Assembly (NCBI GenBank): GCA_021732665.1 | Contig: JAKFUL010000008.1 | Coordinates: forward strand, 58,305 to 122,304 | Length of the DNA: 64,000 bases | Direction: 5' to 3' | Source: Acetobacteraceae bacterium | Lineage (GTDB): Bacteria; Pseudomonadota; Alphaproteobacteria; Acetobacterales; Acetobacteraceae | In this document: positions 1 through 7,860 of the stretch, piece after piece | How the letters are laid out: the number at the start of each line of letters is the position of its first letter | How positions within the stretch are numbered: the first letter of the stretch is position 1 | The notes under the pieces: generated by a model | What the model was told of the DNA's origin: nothing | The model's input: only the letters and a program-made list of their open reading frames with translations | Databases searched by the model: none | Position numbers and translations under genes: made by a program

Positions 1-244
1 GGAGGGCCATATCGACGTCGACCGCCTCTCGCGCGAGACCGCCTTCTGCACCTCGCGCTTCGATGACCGGCGCTATCGCCAGCAGATCCGGGGCCGCGCG
101 GTGGCGGATATTGGCCGGCAGGCCGGGCTCGGCGCCACCATCATCGGCACCAACCACCCGCGGCAGGGCTGGAAACTGTATGCCCAGCAATGGGAAAACC
201 TGAACGGCACGGATTTCAGCTACCACGATCTCATCGATCTCTAG
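1..244 (+). CDS. C-terminal fragment of an unidentified protein (5' end outside the window)
   Basis: An open frame enters from the left edge (codons begin at base 2) and stops at the TAG at 242-244, giving the last 80 residues of a protein. The composition is that of a soluble coding region, rich in Arg, Asp, Gln and Tyr, and it ends NGTDFSYHDLIDL. I do not recognise the family and no catalytic motif is obvious, so no function is proposed. The next gene begins 169 bp downstream on the same strand. That gap shows no clear hairpin. Confidence 0.5.
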   Translation, partial: EGHIDVDRLSRETAFCTSRFDDRRYRQQIRGRAVADIGRQAGLGATIIGTNHPRQGWKLYAQQWENLNGTDFSYHDLIDL

Positions 245-413
245 CCCCATGGGCAGCGCAAACGCCCTTGCCAAATACAACCCTGGATTGTATTTCCTGG
301 TCACTGACCGAGCCGGTGACCGATTTTGGCGAGAGGGCAACAGCCAAGTTTGGCCTTGTCCCTCCGGTCGAAGCTTGAGAATCTTCGACCCTCGCAAGAA
401 TGGAGTCTGATCG

Positions 414-998
414 ATGCCGCGCCGAATGCACGCAGCCCTCCTCGCCGCTGCCCTGGCCACCTCCATCGGCGCGGCCACACCCGCCCAGGCCTTCAGCCTG
501 CGCGAGAGTTGGGAGAGCTCTCTGAGCCTGTACGCCCGGGCGGTGGACCTCGTGACCCAGCCCTTCGCCACCGCGGCGCGCTGGACCCTGCGGCAGATCT
601 ACGCGACCGAGCACGCGGCGGCCGAGGGCCTGCGCCGCTTCGCCGCCACCCTGCGCGATGATCTCGAGCGCTTCGAGACCCTGGCCGGCCGCGCCGGCTT
701 CCGCCTCACCGCCATCTCCATCAAGCCCGGCTTCATCCCCGAGATCGAGCTCGCCTTCGAGCCGGCGGAGGAAATCTCACCGGAAAGCGAGGCCGCGCTG
801 CGGGCCGAACTGGCCCAGTTGCAAGGCGCCACCGGTGCCGCGGAGCGCGCGGTGATCCTGCTGCTGCTCGACATCGACGAGACGGTGGAGCGCATCCGCC
901 CCGCCGGTTTTCGCATCGGCGAGGTGGCGGTGGCGCTGATCACCATACTGCCCGAACTCACCATCAACTTCGTGCGCACTGCGCGCGCGCCGGGCTGA
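414..998 (+). CDS. Secreted hypothetical protein with signal peptide
   Basis: This encodes 194 residues. The N-terminus is a clear Sec signal peptide: basic MPRRMH, a hydrophobic Ala/Leu stretch, then an AQA cleavage site near residue 26. The mature protein is alpha-helical in character, with acidic segments around residues 75-150 and a hydrophobic segment near 165-185 that could be a membrane contact. The start is supported by GGAG about 9 bases upstream of ATG. No family is recognised. It is convergent with the O-acetylation module that follows, and the two stop codons are only 2 bp apart. Confidence 0.7.
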   Translation: MPRRMHAALLAAALATSIGAATPAQAFSLRESWESSLSLYARAVDLVTQPFATAARWTLRQIYATEHAAAEGLRRFAATLRDDLERFETLAGRAGFRLTAISIKPGFIPEIELAFEPAEEISPESEAALRAELAQLQGATGAAERAVILLLLDIDETVERIRPAGFRIGEVAVALITILPELTINFVRTARAPG

Positions 999-1000
999 AC

Positions 1001-1291
1001 TCAGCCGGCCAGCCCCAGGGCGCGATGCAGGCTCGCCAGCGCCTCGGGCAGGCCAAGCGTGGTCATCGTGCCATGCCAGGCCTCGGCCGCCGCCAGCAGG
1101 GCATCGGCCAGCGCTCCAGGTTCCAGGCCGAAGGCGACATCGACGATCTGGCCGGAGCGGCCCATCGCCAGCAACAGCAGCGCCAGCGCCAGCGCCAAGG
1201 CCACGGCGCGGGCCGGCCGCACATCGCTGGCGGGCGAGAAATCATCCGCCGCCTGCAGCCCTTCGTTTCCCGGCAACCATGGCTGACGCAT
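1001..1291 (-). CDS. Small single-pass membrane protein of the O-acetylation operon
   Basis: This encodes 96 residues. The start is set by a strong ribosome site (GAGGAGGG) about 5-8 bases before the ATG at 1291. It begins 13 bp after the stop of the MBOAT gene, so the two are almost certainly cotranscribed. An Ala/Leu-rich hydrophobic helix spans roughly residues 29-43. The C-terminal half is an amphipathic Ala/Leu-rich segment. No database family comes to mind. The position suggests an accessory subunit of the acyl-transfer complex, which is inference only. Confidence 0.65.
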   Translation of the reverse strand: MRQPWLPGNEGLQAADDFSPASDVRPARAVALALALALLLLAMGRSGQIVDVAFGLEPGALADALLAAAEAWHGTMTTLGLPEALASLHRALGLAG

Positions 1292-1304
1292 CGCCCCACC
1301 CTCC

Positions 1305-2690
1305 TCAGAACTGGAAATAGATGAAGGGCGCCACGCCGGAAGGCCCCAGCACCAGCACCAGCACCACCACGGCGCCGAAGCCCAGCCCCAGGGCCCAGGC
1401 CGGCCAATGCGCCAGCCGGCGCTCCAGCCCCTGCTGCCAGTTCGGCGGCAGGGCATGCAGCGCCAGCGCGGCCGCGACCAGCGCCAGCATCGGCCAGGCC
1501 GGGGAAATCCCCTCCCAGCGCCCCAGCGCCGCCAGCATGGCCCCGGCCCCGGCGAGGTCCGGCGCGCGGAACAACACCCAGCCCAGGCACACCAGGTGGA
1601 AGGTCAGCAGCACGCCAAGCCAGCGCCGCCAGCGCCCGGCGCCCTCCCCCGGCGCCAGCCCCAGCCAGCGCTCCAGCACCAGCCCGGCGCCATGAACAGC
1701 GCCCCACAGCAGGAAGGTCCAGGCCGCGCCATGCCACAGCCCCGACAGCACCATGGCCAGCATGGCGTTGCGGGCCGTGAACCAGCGCCCGCCCCGATTG
1801 CCGCCCAGCGGCTTGTAGACATAGTCGCGGAACCAGAAACTCAGGGAGATATGCCAACGTTGCCAGAAGTCGCGCAGCGACGCCGCGCGGTAGGGCTGGT
1901 CGAAATTGCGCGGGAAATGATAGCCCAACAGCGCGGCCACGCCGATCGCCATGTCGGAATAGGCGGAGAAATCGCAGTAGATCTGCGCCGCATAGCCATA
2001 GATGGCCAGGGCCGCGCCGGCGGCGTCCAGCGCCTCGGGGTCACGGAAGGCGGGGTCCACCAGCTCGGTCGCCAGCGTATTGGCCAGCAGCACTTTCTTC
2101 GCCAGGCCGCCGGCGATCAGCAGCCCGGCCATCACCATGGGCACGCGCCGGGCATCGGGCGGCGCGCGCAGCTGCGGCAGGAAATGCGCGGCGCGCACGA
2201 TCGGCCCGGCCGCGAGATGCGGAAAGAAGCCCAGGTACAGCGCCACATTCAGCGGCCAGGGCTCCGGCGTCACCTCGCCCGCGCGCACATCCAGCAGGTA
2301 GGAGATGGCCTGGAAGCAGTAGAAGGAAATCCCCACCGGCAGCACCAGCGCCAGCAGCCCCGGCGCCTCCCACCCCAGCGCCAGCGCCATGCGGCCGGCG
2401 ATCTCACCCAGGAAGAAATCGGCGTATTTGAACAGCCCGAGCACGGCCAATATGCCGAAAATCCCCAGGAAAAGCGCCACACGCCGGTTTCGGACAAATA
2501 GCCCCAGGGCCCAGGCCCAGCCCGCCACCCCGAGCAAAAGCAGGCATAGCCAGACGCTCCACCAGGCATAGAAGACCAGGCTGGCGCCGAGCAGCATCAG
2601 CCGATTGGCCAGCGGGCGGGAATTGAGCAGCCAATGCAGGCAGAAGACGGTCGCGAAGAACAGCGCGAAGATGCCGGTCGGGAAAAGCAA
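1305..2690 (-). CDS. MBOAT family O-acyltransferase (AlgI/PatA-like)
   Basis: This 461-residue polytopic membrane protein has the MBOAT architecture: N-terminal MLFPTGIFALFF-type helix, around ten hydrophobic segments, the arginine-rich RDFWQRWHISLSFWFRDY region, and the SGLWHGAAW motif whose histidine (about residue 320) is the invariant catalytic residue. AlgI/PatA proteins move acetyl groups across the inner membrane for O-acetylation of polysaccharide or peptidoglycan. The start is a TTG at 2690, 2 bp after the upstream SGNH gene ends. It is preferred because it yields the family-typical MLFPT start, although the ribosome site is weak, consistent with translational coupling. The target polymer cannot be deduced. 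Confidence 0.88.
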   Translation of the reverse strand: MLFPTGIFALFFATVFCLHWLLNSRPLANRLMLLGASLVFYAWWSVWLCLLLLGVAGWAWALGLFVRNRRVALFLGIFGILAVLGLFKYADFFLGEIAGRMALALGWEAPGLLALVLPVGISFYCFQAISYLLDVRAGEVTPEPWPLNVALYLGFFPHLAAGPIVRAAHFLPQLRAPPDARRVPMVMAGLLIAGGLAKKVLLANTLATELVDPAFRDPEALDAAGAALAIYGYAAQIYCDFSAYSDMAIGVAALLGYHFPRNFDQPYRAASLRDFWQRWHISLSFWFRDYVYKPLGGNRGGRWFTARNAMLAMVLSGLWHGAAWTFLLWGAVHGAGLVLERWLGLAPGEGAGRWRRWLGVLLTFHLVCLGWVLFRAPDLAGAGAMLAALGRWEGISPAWPMLALVAAALALHALPPNWQQGLERRLAHWPAWALGLGFGAVVVLVLVLGPSGVAPFIYFQF

Positions 2691-2692
2691 CC

Positions 2693-4021
2693 TCAGGCCG
2701 AGGGCAGCCGCGGCGGGGGCAGCCCGGCGGTGAGGTGCTGGAACAGCCGCTCGGCGGTCACGCGGTAGCCATCGGCGGTGAAATGGATGTGGTCATCCTG
2801 GACCAGCTTGGGCGTCGCGCGCGTGGCGTTGTGCAGGCCGCAGCCGCCCGCCGTCACGCTCGACCAGTCCCACAGCCCCAGCCCCTCGGCCCGGGCGACG
2901 CGGCGCTGGGCCGCGCGCACCTCGCCCAGCCCCGGCAAAGGCGCCCAGCCGCCGCAGGGGCCGCCGCGGGTCCGCCGGGCGGCATCGGGCGCGCCCATCA
3001 GCAGGATGCCGGCATTGGGGGCGAAGCGCTTGAGCGCCCGCACCCGCTCGCCCAGCGCCTGGGCATATGCCTCCTCGGTGATGCTGGCGCTCACCGCCTC
3101 ATTGGTGCCGAATGCCAGGATGATCAGCGCCGGCTGCCGCTCGGCCAGGGCGGAGCGCAGCATATCCTGGCTGATGTTGGTCATCATATCGATGGTGGCG
3201 CCGTTGATGCCGAAACCCTCGACCAGCACGCCCGGCCCCCGGCGCTCCATGCCCCAGGCCAGGAAGTCCACCGGCCCGTCGCCCACCAGCTCCAGGATCA
3301 CCTCGTGATGCCGGCGCGGCGGCGCATAGACCAGGGGGTGGCGGTGCGTGGTGGCGCCGCGGGTGGGCAAAGCCGGGCCGACCTCGCCATCCACCGTCAG
3401 CCGGAAACTGCCCGCGCCGGGCTGCACCAGCACATCGAGGCGGAAGCTGTCGAAGCCGGCGGCCTCAGTGGAGCGCAACACCAGGCGGCTGCCCGCCCCC
3501 TCGCCGCGCAGGCGGTAGGCGGGCATGCCGAAGGGGCCGGGCGTCGCGGCGCGCAGGGCCGTCGCGCCGGTCCATTGCCCCAGCTGCTCGGTCTGCACCA
3601 GGGCGGGGCGGGAATAGCGCGGGCCTGAGCCGGGCGGCAGCAGACCCGGCCCGACCGCGCCATAGCGCGCCTGGAACAATTCGCGCAGCCGCGGCACCAG
3701 GGCGGGGCTGACGGTGTGGCTGTCGCCGAACTGGATGATGCTGACGGGCTCGCGCCTGCGGCCCTGTTGCAGGGCCGCCAGGCCCTGGTGCAGCGGCGCC
3801 AGCGGGCCGCCGGCGAGGGCAATGGGCTGGGCGACCACAACCGGCTCGGCCGGCATCATGTCCGGGCGCCAGGCCGCGAGGTCACGCAGTGACCGGTAAT
3901 TCGGCAAGGCACCGACCGCGGCATTGGCATTGTGCCCGCCATCGCACCCGGCCAACGCAAGCCCGGCCCCGATCTGGGCCAAAAAAGCGCGACGCGTCGC
4001 GTGATTTTCGATAAACTGCAT
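2693..4021 (-). CDS. SGNH/GDSL hydrolase lipoprotein, partner of the MBOAT acyltransferase
   Basis: This encodes 442 residues. The N-terminus carries a twin-arginine-like TRRAFLAQ followed by lipobox LAGC (Cys26), so it is probably an exported, lipid-anchored periplasmic enzyme. The SGNH blocks are visible: FGDSHT with nucleophile Ser101, the FGTNEA block, and DDHIHF with Asp410/His413 as the remaining triad. The FGDSH form is typical of SGNH domains working with AlgI-type MBOAT proteins, where the SGNH partner completes acetyl transfer to the extracytoplasmic polymer (family knowledge). The middle segment (about 130-290) looks like a beta-rich insertion, as in PatB/AlgX-like proteins. The ATG at 4021 is preferred over upstream starts because it begins the signal sequence. 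Confidence 0.85.
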   Translation of the reverse strand: MQFIENHATRRAFLAQIGAGLALAGCDGGHNANAAVGALPNYRSLRDLAAWRPDMMPAEPVVVAQPIALAGGPLAPLHQGLAALQQGRRREPVSIIQFGDSHTVSPALVPRLRELFQARYGAVGPGLLPPGSGPRYSRPALVQTEQLGQWTGATALRAATPGPFGMPAYRLRGEGAGSRLVLRSTEAAGFDSFRLDVLVQPGAGSFRLTVDGEVGPALPTRGATTHRHPLVYAPPRRHHEVILELVGDGPVDFLAWGMERRGPGVLVEGFGINGATIDMMTNISQDMLRSALAERQPALIILAFGTNEAVSASITEEAYAQALGERVRALKRFAPNAGILLMGAPDAARRTRGGPCGGWAPLPGLGEVRAAQRRVARAEGLGLWDWSSVTAGGCGLHNATRATPKLVQDDHIHFTADGYRVTAERLFQHLTAGLPPPRLPSA

Positions 4022-4104
4022 GTTGCGTCGGTCCTTGTCGGTGTTAGTGAATGCTTCGGCGATTGTCCATAGAATCTGGTTCCCATGCGGTGCTTCCGGC
4101 CGTC

Positions 4105-4128
4105 GGGTGTGCCTTGGGGTGTGCCTTG
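4105..4128. repeat. Perfect 12-bp tandem duplication in the divergent SGNH intergenic region
   Basis: GGGTGTGCCTTG occurs twice back to back, followed directly by a G-run. It lies in the 136 bp between two divergently transcribed SGNH hydrolase genes (starts at 4021 minus and 4158 plus), 29 bp before the plus-strand start. It could be a regulator half-site array or a replication-slippage product. Confidence 0.6.
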
Positions 4129-4157
4129 GGGGGTATGGTATCGTGAGGGAGGCTTGG

Positions 4158-5012
4158 GTGTTTCGTTCTGCTCTGGGTCGTCGCAACCTCCTCGCTTTCG
4201 GCTCCGCATTGGCGATGGCGGGCGGTGTCTCTGGCGCCAGGGGGGATGAGCCGCAAGCCGCTGCCGTCGCCACTACCGCGGCGCCCGCATCCACCGCGGC
4301 TTCGGCGCAACCATCTCCCCTCCCCCAGGCAGCATCTGCCGGTCGGGTAAAAATTCAGTTGTTCGGGGATAGCCTGGCGCAGGGCCTGTTCCTCACCGCC
4401 AACCCGCTGCTCCGCCGGCGGGAGGAACTGCGCCTGCTCAACGGCACCCGCCACGCCACCGGCCTCACCCGGTCGGACGAGCATGACTGGGTCACCACCA
4501 TTCGCCAGAGCCTGTCGCGCGAACCGCCACAGGTCGTCATCCTGTGGATCGGCGCCAATGATTTCCGTCCCTTCGTCGACCGCGCGGCGCGCGCCCGCTA
4601 CCAGTTCGGCACCGCCGCCTTCCAGGAGGCCTATCGCAACAGCGTCGCCACCATCGGCGAGGCGGCGCGCGACAATGGCGCGGTGCTGGGCTGGATCGGC
4701 CTGCCCAATATGCGCGACGGGCAGTTCGCCGCCGCGGCACAGCGCCTGAACGAGGTGATGCAGCAGGGAACCGAGGCCGCGGGCGGGCTGTTCATCCCGA
4801 CCTGGGCCGCCACCTCGGACGAGGCCGGCCGCTTCCGCCATTCCGTCAGCACCGCCGACCGGCTGGAGCGAAGGCTGCGGGCCGATGACGGCGTGCATTT
4901 CTCCGATCTCGGCTACCGGTTGATGGCCCGCCTGGCCTTCGACGCCATCGCCGCCCATCGCCCGGCCCTGGCCGCGCCGCTGCACAATGCCGTGGATGCC
5001 GTGGTGGTCTGA
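4158..5012 (+). CDS. Exported SGNH/GDSL hydrolase (DUF459-like)
   Basis: This encodes 284 residues. The GTG at 4158 is chosen because AGGGAGG lies 5 bases upstream and because it starts a signal sequence with a double arginine (GRRNLLAF) and hydrophobic core ending near SGARGDE. An Ala/Pro/Thr-rich linker (about 32-62) leads into an SGNH domain: FGDSLAQG with Ser72, WIGANDF as block III, and DGVHFSDLGYR with Asp244/His247. It is divergent from the SGNH-MBOAT operon and probably belongs to the same envelope-acylation function, as esterase or second transferase. It lacks the lipobox of its neighbour. Confidence 0.8.
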   Translation: MFRSALGRRNLLAFGSALAMAGGVSGARGDEPQAAAVATTAAPASTAASAQPSPLPQAASAGRVKIQLFGDSLAQGLFLTANPLLRRREELRLLNGTRHATGLTRSDEHDWVTTIRQSLSREPPQVVILWIGANDFRPFVDRAARARYQFGTAAFQEAYRNSVATIGEAARDNGAVLGWIGLPNMRDGQFAAAAQRLNEVMQQGTEAAGGLFIPTWAATSDEAGRFRHSVSTADRLERRLRADDGVHFSDLGYRLMARLAFDAIAAHRPALAAPLHNAVDAVVV

Positions 5013-5185
5013 AGGGCGGCCCACTGAAGGGCGCCCATCTGACGCGGGTCGCCCGGTGATGTTTGGATCATATTCCTAGATTCTGGGCAAAGTCAAGCCT
5101 TTTCATCCCAGGCCTTTTCATCCCCCGGGGGTTTGCCACCGTCGCCCTGCGGCGGTAAGCCAGAGCGTCGTCACAGGGGAGCACC

Positions 5186-6160
5186 ATGCTGGAAACCGCC
5201 ATCATCGGCATGGGCAATTGGGGCCGCACCCTGGTCAATTCGGTGCAGGGCCGCAACGGCGCGGGCATCCGCTTCGTCGCCGGCACCACCGGCAGCCTGG
5301 ACAAGGCGCGCGACTACGCGGCCCAGAAGGGTATCCGCCTGCACGCCAGCTACGCCGATGTGCTGGCCGACCCCGAGGTGCGGGCCGTGGCCCTGGCCAG
5401 CCCGCATGGCATGCATGCCGAGCAGGTGATCGCCGCCGCCGCCGCCGGCAAGCATGTCTTCGTCGAAAAACCCTTCACCCTGACCAAAGCCAGCGCCGAG
5501 GCCGCCGTCGCCGCCTGCCAGGCGGCCGGCGTGGTGATGGCGCTCGGCCACAACCGCCGCTTCCTGCCCGCGGTGGCAGAAATGCGCGCGATGCTGGCCG
5601 ATGGCCGCATCGGCACGCTGCTGCATGTCGAGGGCCAGTTCTCCGGCCCCGGCGCGCTCAACTACAAGCCCGGCATGTGGCGCGCCGACCGGGCGGAGAG
5701 CCCGCTGGGCGGCATGGGCGGCATGGGCATCCACATGGTGGACATGATCATCCACCTCGCCGGCCGCTTCCGCGATGTCCGGGTGCTGAGCCACGCGAAG
5801 GTCTCCACCACCATCGACGACACCACCGCCATGCTGGCCACCCTGCAATGCGGCGCCACCTGCACCTTCGCCACCCTGGCGCTGGCGCCGCGCTTCTGGC
5901 GCGTGGCCCTGTTCGGGACCGCCGGATGGGCCGCGCTGCATGGCCATGAGGCGCTGACCTATTGCGCGCTGAACGGCACGCCGGAGACGACGACCTTCCC
6001 GGTCACCGATATCGAGCAGGCCGAGCTGGAGGCCTTCGCCGCCGCCGTCGCCGGCGGGCCGGCCTATCCCCTGCCGCTGGATGAGGCCGTTCATGGCGTG
6101 AGCGTCTACGAGACGATGATCCAGGCCGCGGCGGCGGACAGCGCCTACGCGGTGGCTTGA
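5186..6160 (+). CDS. Gfo/Idh/MocA family NAD(P)-dependent oxidoreductase
   Basis: This encodes 324 residues. The N-terminal Rossmann fold begins immediately (AIIGMGNWGRTL, GxGxxG pattern). The family signature EKPF near residue 95 contains the lysine that contacts nucleotide and substrate. The C-terminal half is the usual beta-sheet substrate domain with GGMGGMGIHMVDM. Family members oxidise or reduce sugars, inositols and similar polyols in the cytoplasm; the substrate here is not readable. AGGGGAG sits 5-6 bases before the ATG. It stands alone after a 173-bp gap that contains an imperfect CTTTTCATCCC direct repeat, and is followed by a double hairpin and the RidA gene. Confidence 0.88.
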   Translation: MLETAIIGMGNWGRTLVNSVQGRNGAGIRFVAGTTGSLDKARDYAAQKGIRLHASYADVLADPEVRAVALASPHGMHAEQVIAAAAAGKHVFVEKPFTLTKASAEAAVAACQAAGVVMALGHNRRFLPAVAEMRAMLADGRIGTLLHVEGQFSGPGALNYKPGMWRADRAESPLGGMGGMGIHMVDMIIHLAGRFRDVRVLSHAKVSTTIDDTTAMLATLQCGATCTFATLALAPRFWRVALFGTAGWAALHGHEALTYCALNGTPETTTFPVTDIEQAELEAFAAAVAGGPAYPLPLDEAVHGVSVYETMIQAAAADSAYAVA

Positions 6161-6229
6161 GGGGTATGGGTGGCGCGTGTCACACCGCAGGGGCCTTTAC
6201 CCTCCCCGCCAAGCCCGATCTCATGGTTT

Positions 6230-6251
6230 CCAAAGGCCCCGCGGCCTTTGG
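6230..6251. repeat. Perfect 9-bp stem hairpin (CCAAAGGCC / GGCCTTTGG)
   Basis: CCAAAGGCC at 6230-6238 pairs with GGCCTTTGG at 6243-6251 around a CCGC loop. It lies 69 bp after the Gfo/Idh stop codon and directly before a second, longer hairpin. There is no T-run, so it may be a repetitive extragenic palindrome, a rho-assisted terminator or an RNA stabiliser. Confidence 0.65.
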
Positions 6252-6252
6252 A

Positions 6253-6294
6253 GGGTGGCGCCCGGGGAGAGCCAAGCTCTTCCCGGGGCCACCC
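6253..6294. repeat. Long near-perfect stem-loop (about 20 bp stem, one bulge)
   Basis: GGGTGGC (6253-6259) pairs with GCCACCC (6288-6294). After one bulged base (6260), CCCGGGG and AGAGC pair with the GCTCT and TCCCGGG side (one G-T pair) around a CAA loop at 6273-6275. It ends 32 bp before the RidA start. Together with the preceding hairpin it fills the Gfo-RidA gap. Confidence 0.65.
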
Positions 6295-6326
6295 GCACTC
6301 CCCACAACCCCTGAAGGACACCATCA

Positions 6327-6677
6327 ATGAGCCACATCAAGCGCAGCGGCACCAACGCCATCCTCTCCACCGCCGTCGAGTATCACGGCTTCGTCTTCCT
6401 GGCCGGCATCACCGCCGATGACCTGAGCAAGGATGTCGCCGGCCAGACCGCCGAGGTCATCGCCAAGATCGACGCGGCGCTGGAGGAGCACGGCACCGAC
6501 AACACCCGCATCCTCTCCGCCCAGATCTGGCTGAAGGACATCCGCGACCGCGACGCGATGAACGCGCTGTGGATCAAGTGGCTGCCGGCCGGCGCCCAGC
6601 CCGCCCGCGCCTGCGTCGAGGCCAACATGGCCAGCGCGCGGCACCTGGTCGAGATCATGGTCACGGCCTGCAAATAA
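6327..6677 (+). CDS. RidA (YjgF/YER057c/UK114) family protein
   Basis: This 116-residue single-domain protein is of typical family length. It has the family pattern VFLAGITADD near the N-terminus, a central helix (VIAKIDAALEEHGT), and the C-terminal QPARACVEANMA containing the arginine used by RidA to bind the carboxylate of imine/enamine intermediates. RidA proteins hydrolyse reactive 2-aminoacrylate-type enamines. The stop overlaps the start of the following MFS gene by one base (TAATG), so the two are translated in tandem. The sequence is not the closest RidA subtype, and a role in a specific catabolic pathway is possible. Confidence 0.88.
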   Translation: MSHIKRSGTNAILSTAVEYHGFVFLAGITADDLSKDVAGQTAEVIAKIDAALEEHGTDNTRILSAQIWLKDIRDRDAMNALWIKWLPAGAQPARACVEANMASARHLVEIMVTACK

Positions 6678-7804
6678 TGTGGCTGGTGGGCCTCGCCGTT
6701 TTCGCGGCGGGGCTCTCCACCACCCTGCCGCTGCCGCTTTACGTCGAATATGCCGGCGGCGGCGGCACCGGGCCGCTCGCCGCGGCCTTTGCCTGTTACG
6801 CCGGCATCCTCATCCTCACCGCGCCCCTGCTGGGGCCCCTGCCGGACAGGATAGGCCGGCGGCCCTGCATGCTGATCGGGCTGGGGTTGGCGGGCGGCTC
6901 CACCTTGTTGCTGGCGCTCTGGCCCGGCGTGCTGCCCCTGGCGATCGCGCGCTGCATGCAGGGCGTCGCCATGGGCTGCATCGCCAATTCCGCCGGCGCC
7001 TGGGCGGCCGAGCTGGCTGAGCGGCGCGGCGCCACCCCCGATGCGGCCAGCCGGATGGGGGCGCGCATCGTCGCCGCCGGCACCGCCGGAAGTTTCGGCG
7101 CCGGGCCGGTCTTCACCCTGATCAATCTCATGGCGCTGCCCGATGGCCGCCCGCCGCTGGTGTTCTGGGCCCATCTCGCGCTGCTGGTGGCGTTGCTGCC
7201 GGCCGTGGCGCGGCTGCCCGAGACCAGGCGGGGCGTGCCCGGCGCCCCCCTCCGCCTGCCACTGTTTCCCAGGGGCACGCTGCCCTCCACCCTGGCCATG
7301 GTGCCGGGCTGGGGCGTGACCGGCGTGGTGCTGAGCACGGTCCCCCTGGCGCTGGCCGCACTCGGCCTGCCGCAGGCCGGGGCCTGGGCGGTGGCGGGGA
7401 TGATCCTGGCCGGCACCGCCACGCAGCAGGTGTTTCGCGCCGTGGAGCCGCGCCGGGCGCTGCGCCTGGGTCTGCCGCTGCTCACGCTGGGCTCCGGCCT
7501 GGTCTTCCTCGGCGCCACGCTGGCCTCGCCCTGGCTGCTGCTGCTGGGCGCGCCGCTCACCGGCATGGCGGCCTATGGCTTGGTTTATCTCGGCGGTCTG
7601 GCGGCGGCCACCCAGGCCGCGCCGCTGGACCGGCCGCGCGCCACCGCCGGCTTCTTCGTCATCGCCCATGCCGGCTTCTCGCTGGTGCCGCTGGCGGTGG
7701 GGCTGGCCGCGGATGCGGTGGGCAGCGCCGCCGCCCTGGCGGGGATGTGGCTGTGCGTGCTGGCCATGACGCTGGCGCTGCTGCCCTTCCTGCGGCCGCG
7801 TTGA
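6677..7804 (+). CDS. Major facilitator superfamily transporter
   Basis: This 375-residue hydrophobic protein has about 12 membrane segments. The MFS signature between helices 2 and 3 reads GPLPDRIGRRP (family form G-x-x-x-D-R-x-G-R-R). The ATG at 6677 overlaps the RidA stop (TAATG), so coexpression with RidA is likely. The substrate is unknown; small size and lack of a large central loop fit drug/metabolite exporters. Transcription probably ends before the bamD promoter, 56 bp downstream. Confidence 0.85.
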   Translation: MWLVGLAVFAAGLSTTLPLPLYVEYAGGGGTGPLAAAFACYAGILILTAPLLGPLPDRIGRRPCMLIGLGLAGGSTLLLALWPGVLPLAIARCMQGVAMGCIANSAGAWAAELAERRGATPDAASRMGARIVAAGTAGSFGAGPVFTLINLMALPDGRPPLVFWAHLALLVALLPAVARLPETRRGVPGAPLRLPLFPRGTLPSTLAMVPGWGVTGVVLSTVPLALAALGLPQAGAWAVAGMILAGTATQQVFRAVEPRRALRLGLPLLTLGSGLVFLGATLASPWLLLLGAPLTGMAAYGLVYLGGLAAATQAAPLDRPRATAGFFVIAHAGFSLVPLAVGLAADAVGSAAALAGMWLCVLAMTLALLPFLRPR

Positions 7805-7823
7805 GCGCGGTTGGGCTTCCCTC

Positions 7824-7854
7824 TTGTGGCACTCCGCCCCTCCCATGGTATAGC
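7824..7854 (+). promoter_or_regulatory. Candidate promoter of bamD giving a leaderless transcript
   Basis: TTGTGG at 7824-7829 (-35-like) and TATAGC at 7849-7854 (-10-like) are separated by 19 bp. Only 6 bases separate the -10 element from the ATG at 7861, so transcription would start at or beside the A of ATG, and no Shine-Dalgarno sequence is present. Confidence 0.4.
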
Positions 7855-7860
7855 GGCGCC

